A stretch of DNA of 6,530 nucleotides from Gammaproteobacteria bacterium. GTDB taxonomy: Bacteria; Pseudomonadota; Gammaproteobacteria; Steroidobacterales; Steroidobacteraceae. The stretch covers positions 1 to 6,530 of the forward strand of contig JAURMS010000151.1 of the NCBI GenBank assembly GCA_030830595.1, in the 5' to 3' direction. The position numbers and the translations under genes were made by a program. Positions 1-4,539 of this stretch are shown here, one piece after another (the stretch's first letter is position 1; every line of letters begins with the position of its first letter). Under the pieces are notes generated by a model. It saw only the letters and a program-made list of their open reading frames with translations. It ran no database searches and was not told the origin of the DNA.

Positions 1-245
1 ATCATGCCCGGCACGTCGCAGCCCTTGGCGATGCAGTGGCCGTGGCCACGGTGGGTGCTCGCGATCCAGTCCTGGTCGTCGAGGTGTTCACAGACCCCCA
101 CAGCCACGGCTTCCTGCCCGGAATAGAGGTGGGTGAAGCCGGGGATTTCTCCGGTCTGGATCTCCAGGTGCAGCCGCTCCTCGAATTCGCGAATGGTTTT
201 CATCCGACGGTAGGCCTGCAGCAGGCCCTCTCGGGTCAATGACAC
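1..245 (-). CDS. Thiamine-diphosphate-dependent 2-oxoacid/acetoin dehydrogenase E1 component, alpha subunit (partial, 5' end only)
   Basis: Only the first 81 codons are in the window; the gene runs off the left edge. E1 alpha subunits bind thiamine diphosphate and, with E1 beta, decarboxylate a 2-oxo acid (or cleave acetoin) and pass the acyl group to the lipoyl arm of E2. The visible part matches the family's N-terminal region: an amphipathic start with RRMKTIREFEERL (residues 13-25), then YSGQEAVAVG (41-50) and STHRGHGH (63-70), which are hallmarks of PDH/acetoin dehydrogenase alpha chains. The diphosphate-binding GDG motif lies beyond the edge. The start is GTG at 245-243, chosen because AGGGAG sits 6 nt upstream and the family-like sequence begins directly after it; the first ATG (codon 15) falls inside conserved sequence. 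It is the fourth gene of the leftward operon, 31 nt after the Rieske gene. E1 beta and E2 would be expected further left. Pyruvate, branched-chain 2-oxoacid and acetoin specificities cannot be separated from this fragment. Confidence 0.88.
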   Translation of the reverse strand, partial: MSLTREGLLQAYRRMKTIREFEERLHLEIQTGEIPGFTHLYSGQEAVAVGVCEHLDDQDWIASTHRGHGHCIAKGCDVPGM

Positions 246-251
246 TTCAGA

Positions 252-257
252 CTCCCT
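252..257 (-). promoter_or_regulatory. Shine-Dalgarno site of the E1 alpha gene
   Basis: Read on the minus strand this is AGGGAG, ending 6 nt before the GTG at 245-243. It is the main reason for accepting a GTG start over the internal ATG at codon 15. It directly abuts a 14-nt palindrome (258-271). Confidence 0.7.
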
Positions 258-271
258 GCCGGCATGCCGGC
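258..271. other. Perfect 14-nt palindrome GCCGGCATGCCGGC between the Rieske and E1 alpha genes
   Basis: The sequence is its own reverse complement and can fold as a 5-bp GC stem (GCCGG/CCGGC) with a CATG loop. On the leftward transcript it begins 5 nt after the Rieske stop codon and ends exactly where the E1 alpha Shine-Dalgarno begins. No T-tract follows, so it is not a convincing intrinsic terminator. It may instead stabilise the 3' end of the upstream message or modulate E1 alpha translation. In GC-rich DNA such a palindrome can also arise by chance, so the role is uncertain. Confidence 0.35.
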
Positions 272-276
272 GCTTG

Positions 277-1632
277 CTACTTGCCCGTTGGGCCCTGGAT
301 GTAATCGTCCAGCACCTTGTGGAAGTGCCGGATGCGCAACTCCTGCTTGCCGATCCACAGCCCCTTGAAGGCCGCGGAATTCATGCCCGCCTGGACGCTG
401 GGCAGGTTCTGGGCGTCCTGGTCAAGCACCAGCCCGATCGACTTGTCGCCGTGCCGGAAGTGCTGGTGCCGGGGACGGCGCGGACGCTCCTCACCATCCG
501 GGACCAGTTCTAAGGTCCAGATGTCGTAGAACATCTTGTTGGGATCACTGGGATGCGGCCGTTGCCTGAACAGCATCAGGTCGTCGGCATGCACGTTCAG
601 CGTGATGTTCGGAAAAATCAGGTAATGATAGTCGTCGGTCAACTGGTCGTCGTTGAGCCGCGAATAGTCGCGACCCTGACTGGCCCCATGCTTGCGCTTG
701 TGCTTCTGCACGTCGCGGCGGATGTTGGCCAGCGGCTCGTCGTAATCTGCAGGGTCGATGCCGGCTGCCTTCATGATCACCTTGATCGGATCTGGAATGC
801 TCGGGGGCTTGCGTACCCTCGGGCTGACCGTGCCGAAAGGGATCAGGTAGCGGTTATGGCGCTCGTAGCAGTCGATCTGGATGTCGAGATCATGCAGGTA
901 GTAGAGCAACTGTGGATGGATGCCCTGCACGTGATAGCTCTCGTTGAATGCGTCCACCGAGGCCTTCCAGTTGCAGTCCCACTCCACGGTGATGTCGCGG
1001 GTGAGCGCCATCTTGTCGAAGTTGTAGGGATCCAGGTGCTGGGGCATGGGATCCAGGAACTCGCGCAGCGGACCGGCACCAGGATCCAGGCTGAACCACA
1101 CGAACGACCCCCAGGTGTCGCAGGGCAGTTCGGTGAGGCCGCGGCAGGGCGGGGCGCCCTGCGGGAAGGTGTCCAGGTCCGGAATACGCAGGAAGCTCCC
1201 GTCCAGGTCGTATTCCCAGTGGTGGTACTGGCACTTGAAGGTGTCTGCGCTTGAGACCCCGATCGGCCGCAGTCGATTGCCGCGGTGGTGACAGACGTTG
1301 TAGAACGCCCGCACGCCACCGTCCCGCTGGCGGACGATCAGGATGGATTCCCGGCCGATCTCGGTGGAGATGTAGTCGCCGGGTTCGGGAATATCTGCCT
1401 CCATGCCACCGAGGAGCCAGACCTTGCTCCACATCCGCTCCCACTCCAGCTGCATGAACTCCGTGCTGGTGTAACGCTCCTTCGGGATCAGGTCATGGCC
1501 AAGGTCGGGATCCGGCGCCTTGGCGCTCGGGGTCTCCGGGCTTTCCTCGGCAGGTACGCGCCGCACCGGCTTGAAGGCGGGCGCGCGCGACCGCTCCAAT
1601 AATTCCGCGAGCCGGTTCTCGTCGATCGCCAT
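277..1632 (-). CDS. Rieske non-heme-iron oxygenase, alpha (catalytic) subunit
   Basis: This 451-residue protein is a ring-hydroxylating-type oxygenase alpha subunit, which uses O2 and electrons from a ferredoxin to hydroxylate its substrate. After a roughly 45-residue polar N-terminus, the core starts near residue 53 (RYTSTEFMQLEWERMW). The Rieske [2Fe-2S] motif is complete: C114-x-H116, 17 residues, then C134-x2-H137. The C-terminal catalytic domain has N230-E231-S-Y-H234-V-Q-G-I-H239, giving the two iron-binding histidines. D406, in a D-x7-Q context, is the probable third ligand. E231 occupies the position of the bridging Asp (D205 in naphthalene dioxygenase). The ATG at 1632 lies 1 nt after the stop of the ThuA-like gene, with GGGAG 9 nt upstream, so translation is probably coupled. 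No beta-subunit gene is nearby, so it may be an alpha-only enzyme. The ferredoxin at 3330-3647 is the likely partner; no reductase is visible. The family assignment is firm, the substrate unknown. Confidence 0.96.
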   Translation of the reverse strand: MAIDENRLAELLERSRAPAFKPVRRVPAEESPETPSAKAPDPDLGHDLIPKERYTSTEFMQLEWERMWSKVWLLGGMEADIPEPGDYISTEIGRESILIVRQRDGGVRAFYNVCHHRGNRLRPIGVSSADTFKCQYHHWEYDLDGSFLRIPDLDTFPQGAPPCRGLTELPCDTWGSFVWFSLDPGAGPLREFLDPMPQHLDPYNFDKMALTRDITVEWDCNWKASVDAFNESYHVQGIHPQLLYYLHDLDIQIDCYERHNRYLIPFGTVSPRVRKPPSIPDPIKVIMKAAGIDPADYDEPLANIRRDVQKHKRKHGASQGRDYSRLNDDQLTDDYHYLIFPNITLNVHADDLMLFRQRPHPSDPNKMFYDIWTLELVPDGEERPRRPRHQHFRHGDKSIGLVLDQDAQNLPSVQAGMNSAAFKGLWIGKQELRIRHFHKVLDDYIQGPTGK

Positions 1633-1633
1633 G

Positions 1634-2389
1634 TCAGTCGTCTCCCAGCCTGCCGGCCCAGGACAGGCCCCGCCTCAGCAGCTCGTAGAAGGCCGGGGTC
1701 TTCCAGCTGCCACGCTCGATCTCCGGATATTCCGGCATCAGGGGCTGCATGTCGTAGTGACCGCGGGCGTGACCTAGCGTCAGGTACAGCACCTCGCCAT
1801 CGCCGAGCTTCTTCAGGTACATCACGGGTCGTGGCTCGTCGCTGCTCCAGTCACGGTCCACGAACAACTCGGCCTGGCCACTCCAGCGGGTATGCAGCAG
1901 CGTCTGGAACGGTGGGTACAGCGCTGACAGGTAGAGTTCGTCATCGGCCTCGAAAGGCTCGATGCCCGCCACCAGAGGGTGGTCGGGCTGGGTGACTTCC
2001 ACCGTGTACGGGGCAATGGGCGGATGGGCCAGGAACTGGCTGCCCAGGGTGTCCATGAAGGTGGGGGAGGTGCGTGGCGCTGCCCAGGCCTTGTCGGCCT
2101 TGGACCACTTGAGGATCGAGTTGGTCCCGTGCAGCGCAAACCAGCGCTTGCCGCCTGCGACCCAGTCGCGGAGCCGTGCGGCGGTCGCTTCGTCCGGCAC
2201 CCGGTCCACCGTATAGGTGACCAGCATATCAGCCGCCGTCAGCGCGTCGCCATCGCCATAATCGGGCAGGACCGTGGTCCTGATCCGCGGGTGTTCAGCC
2301 AGCAGCTTCAGGAGCTCCAGGCGGGCAAAGTCCATGTCATGGTACTTGCCACCGACCACCAGCACCGCATTGACGCGAGGGGCCAGCAT
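1634..2389 (-). CDS. ThuA-like domain protein (glutamine amidotransferase-like fold), function unknown
   Basis: This 251-residue protein spans one ThuA-type domain, a class I glutamine-amidotransferase-like fold first named from trehalose-utilisation operons. Landmarks in order: GGKYHD (13-18) after the first beta strand; a putative VTYTVD strand (57-62); WVAGGKRWFALHG (76-88), where amidotransferases carry the nucleophile elbow; DHPLVAGI (136-143) with DDELY (149-153); and LGHARGHYD (205-213), matching the family's conserved LGH segment. The protein contains no cysteine at all, so cysteine-based amidotransferase chemistry is excluded. There is no signal peptide or membrane segment, so it should be cytosolic. 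The ATG at 2389 is 3 nt after the SDR1 stop, and the only Shine-Dalgarno-like bases (GAGG) are too close to the start, so re-initiation after SDR1 termination is likely. Its stop is 1 nt before the Rieske start. Sugar-related roles are known for some relatives, but nothing else here concerns sugars. Fold confident, role unknown. Confidence 0.85.
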   Translation of the reverse strand: MLAPRVNAVLVVGGKYHDMDFARLELLKLLAEHPRIRTTVLPDYGDGDALTAADMLVTYTVDRVPDEATAARLRDWVAGGKRWFALHGTNSILKWSKADKAWAAPRTSPTFMDTLGSQFLAHPPIAPYTVEVTQPDHPLVAGIEPFEADDELYLSALYPPFQTLLHTRWSGQAELFVDRDWSSDEPRPVMYLKKLGDGEVLYLTLGHARGHYDMQPLMPEYPEIERGSWKTPAFYELLRRGLSWAGRLGDD

Positions 2390-2392
2390 GCC

Positions 2393-3154
2393 TCAGTACT
2401 GGACCCGCTTGGTGAAGCCATTGTCTGCCACCACGTTGGCCCCGGTGATGATCGAGGCCGCCGGGCTGGCCAGGAAGGCCACCACCCGGGCGATTTCCTC
2501 GGGGCCCCCGAAGCGTCCGTTGGGCATGGCCTTGAGCGTGGCGTCGTACATCTTGGCGTTGGTGGCCTTGATCATCTCCCAGGCGCCGCCCTCGAAGTAG
2601 ATCGGGCCCGGACACACGCTGTTGACGCGCACGTTCTTGCGCCCCACGAACTGTGAAAGCTGCTTGGCATAGGTGATGAGGGCCGCCTTCATGGCGTTGT
2701 AGGCCATGGGTATGTAGAAGGTTTCGAGCGCATTGGTGGAGCTGATGACGACGATGCTCCCGTCGCCGGATTTTTCCAGATGCGGCATCAGGGTCTCGCA
2801 GCCGCGAACCGTGTGCAGTACGTCGATCTCGAAGTTCTTCCACCAGTTCTTCTCCGAGTCCATGCCGCCGCCGGCACTGACGTTCGGGATGAAGATGTCG
2901 CAACCTCCGAGCTGCCCTACGGCCTGCTCCAGCCAGGCCTTGTAGGCCTCTGCATCCCGAACGTTGACGCTGCCGCCCACGACCTCGACGCCGCGGGCCT
3001 TGATGGCACGGACCGCTTCCTCCACCTCGTCCTCGCTCCTGGCGCACAGGGCGACGTCGCAGCCCTCAGCGGCCAGCAGGTCGACGATGGCCCGCCCGAT
3101 GCCCTTGGTAGCGCCCGTCACCACGGCCTTCTTGCCGCGCAGCCCGAGATCCAT
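2393..3154 (-). CDS. Short-chain dehydrogenase/reductase 1 (probably NADP(H)-preferring)
   Basis: A 253-residue classical-type SDR that would interconvert an alcohol and a ketone. The cofactor motif TGATKGIG is at residues 13-20. R39 in CARS (37-40), at the end of the second strand, is typical of NADP(H) enzymes. The usual NNAG motif is NVSAG (91-95). The catalytic residues are S139 (ISS), Y152 and K156 (YNAMK). The Asn usually found in the catalytic tetrad is D111 here. The C-terminus (VVADNGFTKRVQY) resembles SDRs commonly annotated as 3-oxoacyl-ACP reductase. The frame stays open upstream to an ATG at 3217, but the ATG at 3154 is preferred: AGGAGA lies 6 nt upstream, the SDR fold begins at once, and the longer start would place the predicted promoter inside the gene. 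It is the first gene of the leftward operon, with a consensus TATAAT box 35 nt upstream and a palindromic operator candidate beyond it. Substrate unknown. Confidence 0.94.
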   Translation of the reverse strand: MDLGLRGKKAVVTGATKGIGRAIVDLLAAEGCDVALCARSEDEVEEAVRAIKARGVEVVGGSVNVRDAEAYKAWLEQAVGQLGGCDIFIPNVSAGGGMDSEKNWWKNFEIDVLHTVRGCETLMPHLEKSGDGSIVVISSTNALETFYIPMAYNAMKAALITYAKQLSQFVGRKNVRVNSVCPGPIYFEGGAWEMIKATNAKMYDATLKAMPNGRFGGPEEIARVVAFLASPAASIITGANVVADNGFTKRVQY

Positions 3155-3160
3155 GGTGTG

Positions 3161-3166
3161 TCTCCT
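3161..3166 (-). promoter_or_regulatory. Shine-Dalgarno site of SDR1
   Basis: Read on the minus strand this is AGGAGA, 6 nt before the ATG at 3154. It settles the start in favour of the 253-residue protein over a 21-residue longer version. Confidence 0.85.
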
Positions 3167-3188
3167 GAATGGTTTTAGGTATGGGCAG

Positions 3189-3217
3189 ATTATAGGAAAA
3201 CCCGGGGCCATCAACAA
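3189..3217 (-). promoter_or_regulatory. Sigma70-type promoter of the leftward SDR1-ThuA-Rieske-E1 operon
   Basis: On the minus strand a perfect TATAAT lies at 3194-3189. A weak TTGTTG (3217-3212; 3 of 6 matches to TTGACA) sits 17 bp upstream. Transcription would begin around 3182, giving a leader of about 28 nt that contains the SDR1 Shine-Dalgarno. The -35 shares two bases with the 18-bp palindrome at 3216-3233, so a protein bound there would block or modulate RNA polymerase. The strong -10 with a poor -35 fits a regulated promoter. Confidence 0.65.
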
Positions 3218-3233
3218 ACAGTCATGACTGTTT
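3216..3233. promoter_or_regulatory. Perfect 18-bp palindromic operator candidate between SDR1 and ferredoxin
   Basis: AAACAGTCATGACTGTTT is an exact inverted repeat centred at 3224/3225, in the middle of the 175-nt divergent intergenic region. It overlaps the -35 of the leftward promoter by two bases and fully contains the -35 of the predicted rightward promoter, so one bound dimer could control both transcripts. Length and symmetry suit a TetR-family or similar dimeric helix-turn-helix regulator, and a TetR gene lies 1.3 kb away (4540). No second copy was found, including in front of the TetR gene, so the link to that protein is inference. A T-run follows on the plus strand, but no gene feeds transcription into it from the left, which makes a terminator unlikely. 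Confidence 0.65.
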
Positions 3234-3252
3234 TTTTAGGCCGGGGTAAGAT
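3224..3252 (+). promoter_or_regulatory. Candidate promoter for the ferredoxin gene
   Basis: ATGACT (3224-3229; 4 of 6 matches to TTGACA) and TAAGAT (3247-3252; 4 of 6 to TATAAT) are spaced by 17 bp. Transcription would start near 3259 and leave a leader of about 70 nt before the ferredoxin start. The -35 lies wholly inside the 18-bp palindrome. Neither box is strong, so the call is tentative; the spacing and the mirror arrangement with the leftward promoter support it. Confidence 0.45.
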
Positions 3253-3313
3253 GGCCGGATTGGGGGTTGCGTACTCCGCATGGCTGCCCCACCATCCGCA
3301 CGCGTCGACTACG

Positions 3314-3319
3314 AAGGAG
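3314..3319 (+). promoter_or_regulatory. Shine-Dalgarno site of the ferredoxin gene
   Basis: AAGGAG ends 10 nt before the ATG at 3330. The spacing is slightly long but far better than for the next ATG (3339). It rules out the upstream in-frame ATG at 3267, which would place this site inside the coding sequence. Confidence 0.7.
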
Positions 3320-3329
3320 CATCTCACAG

Positions 3330-3647
3330 ATGGCAGGCATGAAGGTCGTGGATCGGGACGGTGAAGAGCATGGCATCGAGGGCCGCGCCGGGGTGAGCAT
3401 CATGGAAACCCTGCGAGAGGTCGACTGGGGTGTGGCTGCGATCTGTGGCGGAATGTGCTCCTGTGCCACCTGCCACGTCTATATCGACCCGGCCTGGATG
3501 GCCCGCCTGCCGGCTCCCCAGCCGGACGAAAAGGAACTGCTGCAGGAACTGACCGGCTACGACGAGGGCCGATCGCGCCTGTCCTGTCAGGTGCAGTTCG
3601 AGGACAGCCTCGACGGCATGCGGCTGGAAATCGCCCCGGACGAATGA
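3330..3647 (+). CDS. [2Fe-2S] ferredoxin, adrenodoxin/putidaredoxin type
   Basis: A 105-residue soluble electron carrier. The cluster ligands follow the vertebrate/putidaredoxin pattern C-x5-C-x2-C-x37-C: C39, C45, C48 and C86, in CGGMCSCATCHVYI (39-52) and LSCQV (85-89). These are the same residue numbers as the ligands of putidaredoxin. C43 is an extra cysteine inside the cluster loop. The length is normal for the family; the C-terminus ends IAPDE and lacks the terminal Trp that putidaredoxin uses with P450cam. Such ferredoxins take electrons from an FAD-dependent reductase and serve cytochromes P450 or Rieske oxygenases. No P450 is present, and the divergently transcribed Rieske alpha subunit is the obvious partner. 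The ATG at 3330 is chosen for its Shine-Dalgarno; an extension to 3267 would add 21 Arg-rich residues unlike ferredoxins. It converges on SDR2, with stop codons 17 nt apart. Confidence 0.95.
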   Translation: MAGMKVVDRDGEEHGIEGRAGVSIMETLREVDWGVAAICGGMCSCATCHVYIDPAWMARLPAPQPDEKELLQELTGYDEGRSRLSCQVQFEDSLDGMRLEIAPDE

Positions 3648-3651
3648 CCGG

Positions 3652-3665
3652 GGCGGCCGGCCGCC
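3652..3665. terminator. GC-rich inverted repeat between the convergent ferredoxin and SDR2 genes
   Basis: GGCGGCCGGCCGCC is a perfect 14-nt palindrome filling nearly all of the 17-nt gap between the two stop codons; its last base is the first base of the SDR2 stop on the plus strand. It can fold as a 5-bp stem with a CCGG loop on either transcript, which suits a bidirectional end-of-message hairpin. There is no T-tract on either side, so efficient intrinsic termination is doubtful. Chance palindromy in GC-rich DNA is possible. Confidence 0.3.
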
Positions 3666-4423
3666 TACTGGATCGACAGCGCGTTATCCAGCACCAGTTC
3701 TGCGCCGTTGAGGTACACGGACTCGTCTGAGGCCAGGAACAGCACCACGTTGGCCACGTCCTCGGGCTGGCCCAGGCCGGGACCGGATTCCTTGACCGAC
3801 TCGATTGGAATCCCCAGTTGCTTCATGTTGTCCTGCACCATTGGCGTATCGGTGGCGCCCGGATGGATGCTGTTGACCCGGATGTTGTACTTCTGCATCT
3901 GGCACCACACCGCCAGGGCCTTGGTCATGGCCCGCACCGCACCCTTGGCGGCCGTGTAGGAGAAGTAGATCGGATAGCCCAGGTGCGAGGCGATCGACGA
4001 GACGTTGATGATGGACCCGCCCCCGGACTTGGCCATGGCCGGGATGGCCGCCTTGCAGCCCAGAAATACGCCCTCGCTCATGACCGCATTGTGCAGGCGG
4101 AAGTTTTCGAGGCTGGTGGCCTCGGGCGTTTCCGGAATCACCAGCCCGGCATTGTTGACCAGGATATCCAGCCGGCCGAAATGGGCGACGGTCTTCTCGA
4201 CCACCTCGAGCCAGCGCGCCTCGTCGCGAACGTCCTGGTGCAGGTAGATGGCGCAGCCGGGGTGGGCTGCGTTGAGTGCAGCCACGACGGCCTCGCCCGC
4301 GGCGTCCTTGATGTCGGTCAGGACCACCTTGGCGCCTTCCCGGGCCAACGCTTCGCAATCGGCCTTGCCGAGGCCCTGTGAGCCCCCTGTCACGATCGCC
4401 ACCTTGCCACTGACTCGACCCAT
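3665..4423 (-). CDS. Short-chain dehydrogenase/reductase 2 (NAD(H)-type, hydroxysteroid-dehydrogenase-like)
   Basis: A 252-residue classical SDR. TGGSQGLG (12-19) binds the dinucleotide. D37 (LTDIKD) at the end of the second strand indicates NAD(H). NNAG (90-93), S143 (NVSS), Y156 and K160 (YTAAK) are in place. At the position of the tetrad Asn there is M115 (AVMSEGVFLG). The segments GVFLGCKAAIPAM (118-130) and IRVNSIHPGATDTPM (181-195) resemble bacterial 3-beta/17-beta-hydroxysteroid dehydrogenases and related cyclic-alcohol dehydrogenases, so a cyclic secondary alcohol is a reasonable guess at the substrate; this rests on remembered family sequences. GAGGGG lies 7 nt before the ATG at 4423. 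The gene appears monocistronic, transcribed leftward from a promoter back-to-back with that of TetR, and it converges on the ferredoxin gene. With SDR1 it gives the cluster two dehydrogenases of apparently opposite cofactor preference. Confidence 0.94.
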   Translation of the reverse strand: MGRVSGKVAIVTGGSQGLGKADCEALAREGAKVVLTDIKDAAGEAVVAALNAAHPGCAIYLHQDVRDEARWLEVVEKTVAHFGRLDILVNNAGLVIPETPEATSLENFRLHNAVMSEGVFLGCKAAIPAMAKSGGGSIINVSSIASHLGYPIYFSYTAAKGAVRAMTKALAVWCQMQKYNIRVNSIHPGATDTPMVQDNMKQLGIPIESVKESGPGLGQPEDVANVVLFLASDESVYLNGAELVLDNALSIQ

Positions 4424-4469
4424 GATGATTCCCCTCAGGCGGCGGGCGCCCTTGAATTAAGAGACGCTC

Positions 4470-4498
4470 AAGTTAGCAAGCAGCACTGCCGGTTTCAA
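4470..4498 (-). promoter_or_regulatory. Candidate promoter for SDR2
   Basis: On the minus strand TTGAAA (4498-4493; 5 of 6 matches to TTGACA) is followed after 17 bp by TAACTT (4475-4470; 3 of 6 to TATAAT). Transcription would start near 4463, leaving a leader of about 40 nt with the GAGGGG ribosome site. The -35 lies between the arms of the inverted repeat at 4486-4521. Confidence 0.45.
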
Positions 4499-4521
4499 TC
4501 AGCTTTGACTTTTTCCGGCAG
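4486..4521. promoter_or_regulatory. Inverted repeat CTGCCGG-N22-CCGGCAG spanning the divergent SDR2/TetR promoters
   Basis: Two perfect 7-bp arms (4486-4492 and 4515-4521) are separated by 22 bp. Both predicted -35 boxes, TTGAAA leftward (4498-4493) and TTGACT rightward (4505-4510), lie between the arms. The arrangement would suit a regulator acting on SDR2 and TetR transcription together, possibly TetR autoregulation. The repeat differs in sequence from the 18-bp palindrome at 3216-3233. The spacing is long for a single TetR dimer, so this is a weak operator candidate. Confidence 0.3.
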
Positions 4522-4533
4522 CCTCAGCACTAT
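4505..4533 (+). promoter_or_regulatory. Candidate promoter for the TetR-crotonase pair
   Basis: TTGACT (4505-4510; 5 of 6 matches to TTGACA) and CACTAT (4528-4533; 3 of 6 to TATAAT) are 17 bp apart. The predicted transcription start falls at about 4540, the first base of the TetR ATG, which raises the possibility of a leaderless message. The only Shine-Dalgarno-like bases before the ATG are a poor CGGA. The -10 is weak, so the call is tentative. Confidence 0.4.
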
Positions 4534-4539
4534 CCGGAC

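Noticed and set aside
1028..1090. Three copies of GGATCCAGG (1028-1036, 1049-1057, 1082-1090) within the Rieske gene
   Set aside because: Each encodes part of a Leu-Asp-Pro tripeptide (residues 182-202) with the same codons. Irregular spacing and in-frame coding use explain it without a regulatory or mobile repeat.
553..1254. Plus-strand open frame of 233 codons antisense to the Rieske gene
   Set aside because: It mirrors the Rieske coding sequence, shows no recognisable domain and has no ribosome site of note. The opposite strand carries all the Rieske motifs.
1979..2656. Plus-strand open frame of 225 codons spanning parts of the ThuA-like and SDR1 genes
   Set aside because: It crosses the boundary between two real genes on the other strand and has the composition of a shadow frame.
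3155..3217. N-terminal extension of SDR1 by 21 residues from an ATG at 3217
   Set aside because: It would put the TATAAT box and the AGGAGA ribosome site inside the coding region, and the SDR fold starts at the downstream ATG.
3216..3237. The 18-bp palindrome followed by a T-run read as an intrinsic terminator on the plus strand
   Set aside because: The stem is short and only partly GC, and no rightward gene lies upstream to be terminated. Its overlap with two -35 boxes fits an operator better.
3267..3329. N-terminal extension of the ferredoxin from an ATG at 3267
   Set aside because: The added residues are Arg-rich and unlike ferredoxins, and a good AAGGAG precedes the ATG at 3330.
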